Assembly: GCA_910584655.1 (NCBI GenBank)
Contig: CAJUBJ010000004.1
Coordinates: 94,361-158,360, forward strand
DNA from: an uncultured Bacilli bacterium
Lineage (GTDB): Bacteria; Bacillota_I; Bacilli_A; RF39; UBA660
DNA: 64,000 nucleotides
Direction: 5' to 3'
The notes beneath the pieces were generated by a model that worked only from the letters and a program-made list of their open reading frames with translations, did no database searches and was not told the DNA's origin. This document shows, piece after piece, positions 45,113 through 54,187 of the stretch. The translations under genes were made by a program, and so were the position numbers. Position 1 is the first letter of the stretch, and every line of letters starts with the position of its first letter.

Positions 45113-46222
45113 ATGTATTGTAGAAATTGTGGTAATAAAATTAATGAAGATGCAAAATTTTGTGGAATATGTGGAACAGCAGTTGTCATGGATAACAATG
45201 TAATTGCTCAAAATCATGCTCAATCAGCTACTCAGCCAAATGTAGGACAACCAATTCCTCAACAATCTTTTCAACAAGGAAATGTATATACTCCACAAAC
45301 ACCAACAAAGTCAAGTAAAGCTCCACTTATAATAGCTATAATAGCTATAGTTGTTTTCTTCTTTCTTTGCTTCAGTGCAATAGGACTAGCAGTTTATATA
45401 GCAATAGCAAGTGAAAATATCGAAGAAACAATAGATAATAATTACTTAGGAAAAAATACTTTAGTCCAACATGATGTAAGTCTTGAATATGACAATTCTT
45501 GGACAAAACATCCTGAAGAAGATGGAATAATATCACTAACTAAATCAAATGAAACAATAGGACTAGCATATGATACATCAAAATATTACTATACAACTGC
45601 ATCCTTAACGACTTCAGTAAAAGAAGCTTTTATAGATGAAGGCAACATAATTCTAGAAGATATAAAAGAAATAACTATTAACAATCAAAAATGGCAAAAA
45701 TTTATTTGCGAAAAAGGAAATATAAAAACTTTAGTACTTGTAATAGCAAATAACTATGACCAATATGCATTTACATACTCTGCAAAAGATACAGTATTTG
45801 ATTATGAAATGTATAACATTGAAAAAATATACAAAACTTTAAAATTAGATAATACAAAACAAATTGAATCAGAAAAGAAAGCAAAAGAAAAATTAATTGG
45901 TGAATGGAACTGGGGAGTATCAGGATATTTTGTTATCGATGATGATAAAGTATATTTATTTAAAGATAGTTCTAAAAGTATGGAAAATGTATTTTATGGT
46001 ATTTATACAGCAGATGATAAAGTGGCAACATACGCAACTGGATATACAGAAGGTATGCATATAATTATGACAATAGAAAAATATTACTACGATGGAGAAG
46101 AAGTAGAAATAAATAATAATTCAAATAAATTAGAATTTGTATTTGTCCCTAATAAAGATGGAACATATATGATAAAAAATATGGTATCTTATCAATCAAA
46201 TACAGCTACTAAAGTAAAATAG
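45113..46222 (+). CDS. zinc-ribbon, single-TM protein with extracytoplasmic domain
   Basis: 369 aa. N-terminal zinc ribbon (YCRNCGNKINEDAKFCGICG), a Gln/Pro-rich linker (QPIPQQSFQQGNVYTPQTPT), one TM (LIIAIIAIVVFFFLCFSAIG), and an outside region with two strand-rich parts (LEYDNSWTKHPEEDGIISLT; LIGEWNWGVSGYFVIDDDKV). This zinc_ribbon_2-plus-TM design is frequent in Firmicutes with unknown function. RBS AGAGG. A GNRA-loop terminator follows. Confidence 0.8.
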   Translation: MYCRNCGNKINEDAKFCGICGTAVVMDNNVIAQNHAQSATQPNVGQPIPQQSFQQGNVYTPQTPTKSSKAPLIIAIIAIVVFFFLCFSAIGLAVYIAIASENIEETIDNNYLGKNTLVQHDVSLEYDNSWTKHPEEDGIISLTKSNETIGLAYDTSKYYYTTASLTTSVKEAFIDEGNIILEDIKEITINNQKWQKFICEKGNIKTLVLVIANNYDQYAFTYSAKDTVFDYEMYNIEKIYKTLKLDNTKQIESEKKAKEKLIGEWNWGVSGYFVIDDDKVYLFKDSSKSMENVFYGIYTADDKVATYATGYTEGMHIIMTIEKYYYDGEEVEINNNSNKLEFVFVPNKDGTYMIKNMVSYQSNTATKVK

Positions 46223-46241
46223 TCGAAAGACTATTTTTTTG
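46217..46241 (+). terminator. intrinsic terminator with GAAA tetraloop
   Basis: AAATAGTC-GAAA-GACTATTT followed by T; contains the stop codon of the zinc-ribbon gene. Confidence 0.85.
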
Positions 46242-46284
46242 TATAAAAAAACTTTTTAATTCCCATAATAAATTAGGTGATATT

Positions 46285-47028
46285 ATGGCAAATACAGGAA
46301 GTGCAATATCTTTTGGTTTAGTTAATATACCAATCGTATATAATCCAGTAATAAAAAACAATGACACATCATTCAATCAATTACATAAAAAATGTATGAA
46401 TAGAATACGCTATCAAAAATATTGTGATCATTGTAAAAAAATTGTTAAAGATGCAGATCTTATTAAAGGCTATGAATATGAAAAAGGAGAGTATGTTACC
46501 TTTTCAAAAGAAGAATTAACCAACTTACAAGTGGATGCTAAAGATTCAATAGAAATAGTCTCTTTTGTTCCTGAATCAGAAATAGATTCCTACTACTATG
46601 AAAAAAGTTACATCCTAACAGCTCCTAAAAAATCTAAAGCTTATTCACTATTCTTAGAAGCTTTAAAAAAATCAAAAAAAGTTGCGGTAGCAAAAACGGC
46701 TTTAACTAGCAAATTTTACTATGTATTACTCCGCTACTTCGAAGGAAATATTTTAATGTCTACAATGTACTTTGAAGAAGAAGTTAATATTCCTGATGCT
46801 ACTAGTGAATCAAAATTCTCCAAACAAGAATTAGATTTAGCAATGCAATTAATTGAACATTTATCAGATCATTTCAAACCAGAAACATATCATGATGACT
46901 ATCAAAATCAGATAAAAGACGCTATAGAGAAGAAAATAAATGGAAAACCAGTACCAAAAAAGGCAAAGAAAAAACAACGTCCAATGAAAGACTTAATATC
47001 ATCATTACAAAAAAGTTTGGAGAGTTAA
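46285..47028 (+). CDS. ku: Ku protein (non-homologous end joining)
   Basis: 247 aa, a bacterial Ku core: SAISFGLVNIPIVYNPVIKN, FNQLHKKCMNRIRYQKYCDH with a Cys-containing turn (YCDHCKKIVKDADLIKGYEY), the ring-forming region DSYYYEKSYILTAPKKSKAY and a basic C-terminal tail (KKAKKKQRPMKDLISSLQKS). The homodimer binds broken DNA ends and recruits LigD. RBS AGGTGAT. First gene of a compact operon with the two LigD parts (gaps 1 and 4 bases). Confidence 0.95.
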   Translation: MANTGSAISFGLVNIPIVYNPVIKNNDTSFNQLHKKCMNRIRYQKYCDHCKKIVKDADLIKGYEYEKGEYVTFSKEELTNLQVDAKDSIEIVSFVPESEIDSYYYEKSYILTAPKKSKAYSLFLEALKKSKKVAVAKTALTSKFYYVLLRYFEGNILMSTMYFEEEVNIPDATSESKFSKQELDLAMQLIEHLSDHFKPETYHDDYQNQIKDAIEKKINGKPVPKKAKKKQRPMKDLISSLQKSLES

Positions 47029-47029
47029 T

Positions 47030-47923
47030 ATGAAATTTAAAGAATATTTTAAGCCTATGCTATTAACAGAAACAAATAAAACCTTTGATGATGAAGAATA
47101 TTTATATGAGCTAAAATTTGATGGTATAAGAGCTACCATACATGTAAGTCCTAATACATTCATTATCTATAACCGAAATGGGTATGATATAACATATTTA
47201 TATCCAGAACTAAAAAATATTCAAAAAACAATTAAAGATAAATGTATATTTGACGGAGAAATAGTTTCATTTGAAGAGACTCAACCAAGCTTTTCTAAAT
47301 TACAAAAAAGAAGCCATATTAAAGATAAATCTAAAATAAAATATTATTCAGAAAATGAACCAGTATGTTTTGTAGTATTTGATTGCATCTATAAAAATAA
47401 AGATATATCTAATCTTACATTAATAGAAAGAAAAAAATTATTAGAACAATATAATGACACTAATTACTTTATTAAAACTCAATATATTATAAAAGAAGGA
47501 ACAAAATTATTTAAAAAAATAAAAAAAGCTAAACTAGAAGGAATTGTTGCCAAAAAGCTTGATAGTAAATATGAAATAAATACTCGAACTAAAAACTGGA
47601 TAAAAATTAAAAATTTTAAAGATGAAGAATTTCTGATTGGCGGATATATAGATACAAAAGCTAAAACATCATTACTACTAGGAGAATACCGCAATAATAA
47701 ATTTTATTTTGTAGGTAAAGTATCAATAACTAGAACTAGAGATATTTATAATAAAATTATCAAGCAAAAAAAATTACGAGTCAGTCCATTTATAGAATAT
47801 GATGATAGTAATGCAATATACATTAAACCTAAATATAAATGTGAAGTTACTTATTTAGAAAGAACAAAGAGTAATAATCTTAGACAACCAGTATTCAAAA
47901 GAACAACAAAAAAAGAAGGATAA
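47030..47923 (+). CDS. ligD: ATP-dependent DNA ligase, LigD ligase module (separate polypeptide)
   Basis: 297 aa. Adenylation motif I with catalytic lysine (YELKFDGIRATI), motif III-like CIFDGEIVSF, motif IV KAKLEGIVAKKLDSKY, motif V WIKIKNFKDEEFLIGGY, then an OB fold (TSLLLGEYRNNKFYFVGKVS). It contains only the ligase domain of LigD; phosphoesterase and polymerase functions are in the next gene. Seals breaks brought together by Ku. Confidence 0.93.
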   Translation: MKFKEYFKPMLLTETNKTFDDEEYLYELKFDGIRATIHVSPNTFIIYNRNGYDITYLYPELKNIQKTIKDKCIFDGEIVSFEETQPSFSKLQKRSHIKDKSKIKYYSENEPVCFVVFDCIYKNKDISNLTLIERKKLLEQYNDTNYFIKTQYIIKEGTKLFKKIKKAKLEGIVAKKLDSKYEINTRTKNWIKIKNFKDEEFLIGGYIDTKAKTSLLLGEYRNNKFYFVGKVSITRTRDIYNKIIKQKKLRVSPFIEYDDSNAIYIKPKYKCEVTYLERTKSNNLRQPVFKRTTKKEG

Positions 47924-47927
47924 TTAG

Positions 47928-49346
47928 ATGAACAATTTAAAAAAATATAATCAAAAAAGAGACTTTACTAAAACAAAAGAACCTAAAGGAACAACAGAGT
48001 TAAATAAAAGTAAAAAAAGAAGATTCGTTGTTCAACATCATTTAGCTAGAAAAGATCACTATGACTTTCGTTTAGAACTTAGTGGTACACTAAAAAGCTG
48101 GGCAATTCCTAAAGGTCCTTCTTATAACACAAAAGATAAACGTTTAGCAATTCAAGTAGAAGATCATCCTTTAAGTTATCGTAATTTTGAAGGAATAATA
48201 CCTCAAGGGGAATATGGTGGGGGTACAGTAATGATATGGGACGAAGGTTATTGGGAACCTTTATCTAATCATCCTAAAAAAGATTTAGAAAACGGATCAT
48301 TAAAATTTGAACTATTTGGAACAAGACTTCAAGGTAAATGGACTTTAGTTCATTTTAAAGAAGATAATTGGTTATTAATAAAAGAAAAAGATTCTATTAA
48401 TATATATTCTGATATTAATAAATTAAATACAAGTATTAAAACAAATCGCACTATGAAAGATATAGAAGAAGGGAAGAAAAAGATAAAAAAATTAAAAAAT
48501 TCTAAAAAGGATTTTATTATAGAAGGAATAAAAATATCTAATCCAGATAAAATAATATTTAATAAACCTAAAATAACTAAATATGATATAGCACTCTATT
48601 ATCAAAAAGTATCAAAAAGAATGCTCCCATATATAGAAAATAGAATAATAAGTACAATAAGATGTCCTAATGGTATTAATGGAGAATGCTTCTTTAAAAA
48701 ACATTTTGAAAATGATAATAATGGTATTGGAAAAATAAAATTACCTAATAATAAAAACAAAAAACAAGATTACTATTATATAAAAACTTCTGAAGGAATA
48801 ATATCAGAAGTACAAATGAATAGTTATGAATTTCATATATGGGGAAGTAAAGTAAATAATATTAATCAACCTGATATGATGGTCTTCGATTTAGATCCAG
48901 ATGAAAAACTTAGTTTAGATAAAGTAAGAGAAGGAGTAAAAGACTTAAAAAGTATTTTAGATGAACTTAAATTAAAATCATATCTTAAAACTAGTGGTGG
49001 TAAAGGATATCATGTAGTTGTTCCAACTACAAAGTTAAAAACATGGACAAAATTTAGTGACTTTGCAGAAAATATAGCTTTAGTTATGGAAGCTAAATGG
49101 CCAGATAAATATACTAGTAATGTTCGCAAAGAAAAACGTAAAGGTAAAATATTTATTGATTGGCTACGTAATACAAAAAGTGCAACCAGTGTTGCTCCTT
49201 ACTCCATAAGAGTAAGAAAAGGAGCAAAAGTTTCAATGCCAATAAAATGGAGTGAATTAGATAAAATAGAACCAGACGAAATAACTATAGAAGAAGCTAT
49301 TAAACGTTTAAAACGTAAAGATCCATGGGAAGACTTCTATAAATAA
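47928..49346 (+). CDS. ligD: LigD phosphoesterase-polymerase module (PE-POL fusion)
   Basis: 472 aa. N-terminal 3'-phosphoesterase domain with catalytic residues in HHLARKDHYDFRLELSG and PQGEYGGGTVMIWDEGYWEP (~30-150). After a Lys-rich linker, an archaeo-eukaryotic-primase-type polymerase domain has MMVFDLDPDE (metal Asp pair), TSGGKGYHVVVP and IFIDWLRNTKSATSVAPYSI (~205-470). It trims 3' ends and fills gaps before ligation. The order PE-POL with a separate ligase differs from the single-chain LigD of Mycobacterium (POL-PE-LIG) and Pseudomonas (PE-LIG-POL). Confidence 0.94.
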   Translation: MNNLKKYNQKRDFTKTKEPKGTTELNKSKKRRFVVQHHLARKDHYDFRLELSGTLKSWAIPKGPSYNTKDKRLAIQVEDHPLSYRNFEGIIPQGEYGGGTVMIWDEGYWEPLSNHPKKDLENGSLKFELFGTRLQGKWTLVHFKEDNWLLIKEKDSINIYSDINKLNTSIKTNRTMKDIEEGKKKIKKLKNSKKDFIIEGIKISNPDKIIFNKPKITKYDIALYYQKVSKRMLPYIENRIISTIRCPNGINGECFFKKHFENDNNGIGKIKLPNNKNKKQDYYYIKTSEGIISEVQMNSYEFHIWGSKVNNINQPDMMVFDLDPDEKLSLDKVREGVKDLKSILDELKLKSYLKTSGGKGYHVVVPTTKLKTWTKFSDFAENIALVMEAKWPDKYTSNVRKEKRKGKIFIDWLRNTKSATSVAPYSIRVRKGAKVSMPIKWSELDKIEPDEITIEEAIKRLKRKDPWEDFYK

Positions 49347-49377
49347 AAAATGCTTATACATAATAAGCATTTTTTTA
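49344..49377. terminator. bidirectional terminator between NHEJ operon and the kinase gene
   Basis: AAAAAATGCTTA / TAAGCATTTTTT; T-runs on both strands separate the convergent genes. Confidence 0.85.
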
Positions 49378-50076
49378 AGGTTTAAGAATAAGTTTTTTAA
49401 CTTCTCCATAAATTTCTTCATGAATATCCTTTTTAGATCTTAGCTCTCCGTCCTTGTCCATACAATCAATTACCTTAAAACCCATTCTCTCTGCAATAAT
49501 TTCACTAGCAGCACTAACACGTCTAATAAAATCAAAGTCACGTTCATGAATATCTGTAGTCATATTATTCTTACTTGCATTTGCTACAATATCACGTTCC
49601 TTTAATAATTCAATATTCTTTTCTACTTCAACATGTGGCATTATAACTAAATCTGGAACAGGTAATTCCAAATCACCATATTCTAAATTACAAATCCAAT
49701 CAATAAGCCTATACATTTCTTCTTTAGAATCTAACTTAGCGGCTTGAAAAAGAATATTTGAAGTAGTATATCTATCTGCAATAACTGTAGTACATGTATC
49801 ACTTAAAGCACTTCTAAGTTCTACATTAGTACGCAAAGTATGAAATCTATCCATTGCATAGCAATAAGAAGCCTGCTTAGCTGATATAGCCTGTGCATTA
49901 GTACCATAACTGCCACTTAAATATTGTCTTACAAAAAAAGAAGATTCTGAATCATACTGTGGAAAAGTAGTTTCATACCATGGAAGTCCTTCACTAGAAA
50001 GACGTTCTTTAAGTAACCTACTTTGCGTTTCTTTTCCAGAACCATCAATACCTTCCATAACTATTAATTTTCCCAT
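49375..50076 (-). CDS. thymidylate kinase-like P-loop nucleoside monophosphate kinase
   Basis: 233 aa from ATG 50076, which has GGGAGG 7 nt upstream; the frame extends to 50103 without an RBS. P-loop LIVMEGIDGSGKETQSRLL, where the residue after GK is Glu instead of Ser/Thr; the lid and DRFHTLRTN / VIADRYTTSNILFQ regions are like dTMP kinases. The substitution occurs in a divergent Firmicute subgroup, so activity cannot be excluded, but the substrate (dTMP or another nucleotide) is uncertain. Stands alone, convergent with the NHEJ operon. Confidence 0.82.
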   Translation of the reverse strand: MGKLIVMEGIDGSGKETQSRLLKERLSSEGLPWYETTFPQYDSESSFFVRQYLSGSYGTNAQAISAKQASYCYAMDRFHTLRTNVELRSALSDTCTTVIADRYTTSNILFQAAKLDSKEEMYRLIDWICNLEYGDLELPVPDLVIMPHVEVEKNIELLKERDIVANASKNNMTTDIHERDFDFIRRVSAASEIIAERMGFKVIDCMDKDGELRSKKDIHEEIYGEVKKLILKP

Positions 50077-50153
50077 ACCATAACCTCCCAAATCATTTAT
50101 CATATATATACTAAGTTTATCACTACTTATATATTTTATAAAGACCTATAAAT

Positions 50154-50182
50154 AAAAAATCTAGAATTAATTCTAGATTTTG
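50154..50182 (-). terminator. terminator of the CDF transporter gene
   Basis: AAAATCTAGAATTAATTCTAGATTTT is a perfect palindrome directly after the stop, with a T-rich minus-strand tail. Confidence 0.8.
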
Positions 50183-51043
50183 TTACATCTTATTAGTAAC
50201 ATTTATAGATACATATTTTATTTTCATAGACCTATGTCTAATAATATCCTTTTTTATACTTTCTTCTATCTTAGTAACTTGTCTTAAACTCAATTTAGAA
50301 TCTAATTCTAAAGTTAATTGTAATCTATAATAAGGACCATATTCTATCAAACTAACATCTACATCCTTAACTTCTTTCCTTTGTTTTACAAACTCTTTTA
50401 CCTTATTATTAATTTCTTCATTTTCTTCAACTTCACCTATTAATAATAATGAATTATCTACTATTATAGATATTGCTGTTTTAAATACAATTAAACCAAT
50501 TAATATAGATCCAACTATATCAGAATATTCAAGTAGTGGAATACTATCTGAAAATTGTAAAAGTATCGTAATAATAACAACACCAATAGTCGAATATAAA
50601 TCAGCTTTAGACTCTTGAACAGAAGTAACAAGTAACTGACTATTAATCCTTTTACCTATTTTATTCATTATAAAAATAGCTAATGCTTTTAAGCCAAAAA
50701 CTAAAATTAATAAAATTAAAACAGATAGAGGAGGAACAACAGCTTCCTTAAAGAAACTAGATATTATTATATAAAATGCTAATAAAAGTAATACAATTCC
50801 TACAAATAAATTAGTTAAATATTCTACCTTACCAAATCCATATGGATGATACTTTGTTGGTTTCTTCTTTGATAACTTAGCTCCAACTAAACAAACTATA
50901 TCTGTAATAAAATCACTAAAAGTATGCATACCATCTGCAAATAAAGAACCAAGTCCAAATATAACACCACCAATAATTTTTATAATAGAAATTATCAAAT
51001 TATTAATCATACTATATATTAAAGTTTTAAACTCTAATTTCAT
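50183..51043 (-). CDS. cation diffusion facilitator (CDF) family metal exporter
   Basis: 286 aa. Six TM helices with CDF metal-site signature FADGMHTFSDFITDIVCLVG in TM2 (His and Asp of the HxxxD pair), GFGKVEYLTNLFVGI, and a C-terminal cytoplasmic domain (VKEFVKQRKEVKDVDVSLIE). CDF proteins export Zn2+, Mn2+ or Fe2+ in exchange for protons; the TM5 site is not clear enough to choose. RBS AGGTGATAT. Monocistronic. Confidence 0.92.
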   Translation of the reverse strand: MKLEFKTLIYSMINNLIISIIKIIGGVIFGLGSLFADGMHTFSDFITDIVCLVGAKLSKKKPTKYHPYGFGKVEYLTNLFVGIVLLLLAFYIIISSFFKEAVVPPLSVLILLILVFGLKALAIFIMNKIGKRINSQLLVTSVQESKADLYSTIGVVIITILLQFSDSIPLLEYSDIVGSILIGLIVFKTAISIIVDNSLLLIGEVEENEEINNKVKEFVKQRKEVKDVDVSLIEYGPYYRLQLTLELDSKLSLRQVTKIEESIKKDIIRHRSMKIKYVSINVTNKM

Positions 51044-51129
51044 TTATATCACCTACATACCTTAAGTATACAACTTTTATACAAAATAAATTATATAAAT
51101 AAAATAATACAATCTAACTTTACATAATT

Positions 51130-52131
51130 TTATAATTCACTACATATGTTAATCCTTGTTTCATTCTTATGAATACCTTCTATATAATAATTATTCCCAT
51201 TTTCAAAAATATCTTCATTAATAACATCCTTAAACTTAACTAAATAAAATAATCCACCATCAACATGTGAATAACTTACTACATATCCACTATATTCCTT
51301 ATTTAATTTATCCAAACTTCCTTTTAACAATTCCTTATATTTTAAAACCTTTACTTTTAATATCATATTTAAATTATTATTATCTAAATAATCCAATATA
51401 ACATATTGATTAAACAAAGAAGTACATAAATCAAAACTCTTCTTAAAACTATATATTTTATTCATAAAGTTATCACTACATATTACATAACCAACATTAA
51501 TAGACGGACTTATTATTTTAGAAAATGTTCCTAAATAAATAACATTATTTCCATTATTTAACTCATATAAACTTCTATAATCATAATCACTATAATTAAT
51601 TAAAGAATAAGGATCATCTTCAACCACTATTACATAATATTTATTAACTAACTCTAAAAACTTCTTTCTTACATCATTTTTCCAAGCAATACCAGTAGGA
51701 TTATTAAATGTTGGTGTAACATAAATTAACTTAGGTTTATATTTATTTAATTTAATTTCTAATTCTTCTAAATCTATACCATTATCATTTAAATTAACAC
51801 CAACTAAGTTTACATCAAGTTTCTTAAATATATCTATTGCACCAAAATATGTAGGTTGTTCAATTAAAATAGTATCTCCTTTATTAAGTAATGAATAAGC
51901 AATTAAATTAATTGATTGTTGAGAACCACTAGTAATTAATAACTCTTTATAACTTAAATTTATCCTCCAACTTTCATTTAACCAATCACTTATTTTCACT
52001 CTTAACTCTTTTAATCCTTTAGGACTTGTATAAGTATTAAAATTAATTTTATTATTAATAACATTTCTGATACTTCTATTAATACCATCAGTATCTATTA
52101 GATTATAAATACCTAATGACTTGTTTTTCAT
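51130..52131 (-). CDS. PLP-dependent aminotransferase, MocR/class I-II type without HTH
   Basis: 333 aa. Aminotransferase core: LITSGSQQSINLIAYSLLNK, IYVTPTFNNPTGIAWKNDVR, VIVVEDDPYSLINYSDYDYR, and PLP-lysine motif YLGTFSKIISPSINVGYVIC. It is close to the C-terminal half of MocR regulators or 2-aminoadipate transaminases, but has no DNA-binding part. Start overlaps the methyltransferase stop (TAATG); last gene of the coaC-coaB operon. Substrate unknown. Confidence 0.85.
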   Translation of the reverse strand: MKNKSLGIYNLIDTDGINRSIRNVINNKINFNTYTSPKGLKELRVKISDWLNESWRINLSYKELLITSGSQQSINLIAYSLLNKGDTILIEQPTYFGAIDIFKKLDVNLVGVNLNDNGIDLEELEIKLNKYKPKLIYVTPTFNNPTGIAWKNDVRKKFLELVNKYYVIVVEDDPYSLINYSDYDYRSLYELNNGNNVIYLGTFSKIISPSINVGYVICSDNFMNKIYSFKKSFDLCTSLFNQYVILDYLDNNNLNMILKVKVLKYKELLKGSLDKLNKEYSGYVVSYSHVDGGLFYLVKFKDVINEDIFENGNNYYIEGIHKNETRINICSEL

Positions 52132-52766
52132 TACTTTCTCCTACATATATAAACAGAACTAGTTCCATTATTATCTATTTTAATATCAAAATAAGGAGAT
52201 AATAGTTTTTTATATTCATTTTCACTAATCCAGTCAAACTTTGTAAAATGAGGTTCAAATCCTTCCCTAACTTGAATATGATTAACTTCATTTCCTACTA
52301 AATAAGATATTTCTAAATAATTTATATTATCAATAACATATTCTTTAATAACAGGTTTAATACTTGGTTTCTTAGAAAATGTATTAAATATAAACAATCC
52401 ATCTTTTTTAAATATTTTACTAAATCTATCTATATCAGTTTTTAATAACCAATAATTAACTGCTTGTTGACAAAAAACCTTATCATATTTTAATTCATTA
52501 ATATTTAAGAATTCTTGCACAGAATAGTTATATACCATTATATCTTCTTTTTCCAAACTATCTGGTATCATATCTTTTTCTTGATCAACATAACTAACAT
52601 CATTACATAATTCCTTTAACTTTCTTGTTAATCTTCCATTGCCTCCACATAAATCTAATACTTTATCATCTTTACTTATATTAGCAACATCTATTAAATA
52701 ATCTACTCCTTTATTAAAATACTTTTTATACATCTTTTCATAATCTTCATATTTAGGATATTTCAC
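52131..52766 (-). CDS. class I SAM-dependent methyltransferase
   Basis: 211 aa from GTG 52766, which follows the RBS AAGGTG; the frame extends to 52796. Motif I DKVLDLCGGNGRLTRKLKEL with motif II-like DVSYVDQEKDM and a post-I region VFCQQAVNYWLL. It methylates an unidentified small molecule or protein. It overlaps the preceding gene by 14 bases and the aminotransferase by 1, so these are translationally coupled. Confidence 0.82.
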   Translation of the reverse strand: MKYPKYEDYEKMYKKYFNKGVDYLIDVANISKDDKVLDLCGGNGRLTRKLKELCNDVSYVDQEKDMIPDSLEKEDIMVYNYSVQEFLNINELKYDKVFCQQAVNYWLLKTDIDRFSKIFKKDGLFIFNTFSKKPSIKPVIKEYVIDNINYLEISYLVGNEVNHIQVREGFEPHFTKFDWISENEYKKLLSPYFDIKIDNNGTSSVYICRRK

Positions 52767-53457
52767 TAATAGCACCTTCTTTCTTAATAATTTCATCTTT
52801 ACTATTTATTAAATAAAATAAACCATGATACTTAATATTAAATGAACTTTCATTATTCCTTATAGAATCTCTAGCAGTACCAGGGAGAGCATAATCATTA
52901 TATGGTAACGTATTATCAAACTCATGATTAATATGAACAATTACTTTTACATCCTTATTCTTAAATAAAATATCAAGTAGGGGAGCATTTAAAGTTGCCT
53001 TCTTACCACTTACATAAACAGTGTGTTTATTATGATTAACTTCTTTCACAATAGTATAATCTTCTAAATTTTCTTTACCTCGTATAGTTGTAATAAATTC
53101 ATCATCATTTGTTCTAACAGCAATACTTCCAAACAAATATTTACCATTATACAAAGTTCTTTCTATTCTATTCCTATATTTTTCAATATATCTTTTAAAT
53201 AGTGCTAAATCCTTAATGTTAATAACTTTATCATTATCAACAAATTCTGTTTTATAAAAAACATCATTATCAGCAACTTCTATAAATTCCTCTACATTAT
53301 CTATTTCAAATATTGATTTTTCCTTAGTCAAAACATATTTTCTTAAACCATTATCAACTATAATAAAATGAACCTTATTACTTAATAAATCCTTATATAA
53401 TAAATCTATATTATTTTCATTTATTATATCTAATTCCTTTACTTCATATTTAATCAT
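52753..53457 (-). CDS. class II aldolase/adducin-like domain protein
   Basis: 234 aa from ATG 53457, overlapping the end of coaB. The N-terminal half (KYEVKELDIINENNIDLLYK; LALFKRYIEKYRNRIERTLY) is unassigned. The C-terminal half has the class II aldolase pattern KKATLNAPLLDILFKNKDVK VIVHINHEFD, with His-Asn-His as possible metal ligands, then YALPGTARDSIRN. Class II aldolase-fold enzymes cleave or dehydrate sugar phosphates. Neighbours suggest it acts on a CoaB/CoaC-related or linked metabolite, but this is open. Confidence 0.6.
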   Translation of the reverse strand: MIKYEVKELDIINENNIDLLYKDLLSNKVHFIIVDNGLRKYVLTKEKSIFEIDNVEEFIEVADNDVFYKTEFVDNDKVINIKDLALFKRYIEKYRNRIERTLYNGKYLFGSIAVRTNDDEFITTIRGKENLEDYTIVKEVNHNKHTVYVSGKKATLNAPLLDILFKNKDVKVIVHINHEFDNTLPYNDYALPGTARDSIRNNESSFNIKYHGLFYLINSKDEIIKKEGAISEIS

Positions 53458-54187
53458 TATTAAACATCTCACTAACTAACTTAATAGATATATCTTCCTT
53501 ATTACTAGCTTCAATATAACTATTATCTTTTCTTAATATATAAGCTATATGATGACCATTTCTAATATTACTTAAATCATTAGCTACTACCAAGTCACAA
53601 TTATTTTTATCTCTTAATTTAATAGCTACATCAATTAATTTATCCTTATTAACATCATCAAGTAATTTAAAACCTACTAAATAAGTATCAGGACTTATAT
53701 CTTTAATTAAAGATATTATCTTAGGAGTTCTCTTTAACTTAATAAATAAATCATCTTCGTAAGAAGATATCTTAGTATCTTTAATACAATCTGTATCACT
53801 ACATATTATTTCATATAAATCTTTATCATTATCTCTTTTTATTTTATCTACTATTCTTTTAGCAGTAGTAACAAAATCTACAGTATAATCAGAAACAGCC
53901 ATTGCATGTATAAAATAATTTATTTCATTATCTTTTAATAATCGTTCTATTACATTTTTTAGATCATTAGTATCAACTACCTCAATAATTTCTATTTTTT
54001 TATTATCTGGTTTATATGCATTCTTTGAACATACATAATAAATTTTATCTATCATATTATCTTTTAGTTCTATTAATTTATTAGCTATTGTAAATCCTAA
54101 TTTACCAGTACTACTATTTGTAATCTTTCTTACATTATCTATTCTTTCACTAGTTCCACCAGATGTTATAATTATTTTATTTTTCAT
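53450..54187 (-). CDS. coaB: phosphopantothenate--cysteine ligase
   Basis: 245 aa. Nucleotide-binding start KIIITSGGTSERIDNVRKIT with SSTGKLGFTIANKL, the acyl-cytidylate region FIHAMAVSDYTVDFV, LKRTPKIISLIK, then LVGFKLLDDVNKDKLIDVA and DLVVANDLSNIRNGHHIAYI. This is the stand-alone CoaB form found in streptococci and enterococci, not the fused CoaBC. It joins phosphopantothenate to cysteine using CTP in CoA synthesis. Overlaps neighbours on both sides by about 10 bases. Confidence 0.9.
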   Translation of the reverse strand: MKNKIIITSGGTSERIDNVRKITNSSTGKLGFTIANKLIELKDNMIDKIYYVCSKNAYKPDNKKIEIIEVVDTNDLKNVIERLLKDNEINYFIHAMAVSDYTVDFVTTAKRIVDKIKRDNDKDLYEIICSDTDCIKDTKISSYEDDLFIKLKRTPKIISLIKDISPDTYLVGFKLLDDVNKDKLIDVAIKLRDKNNCDLVVANDLSNIRNGHHIAYILRKDNSYIEASNKEDISIKLVSEMFNND

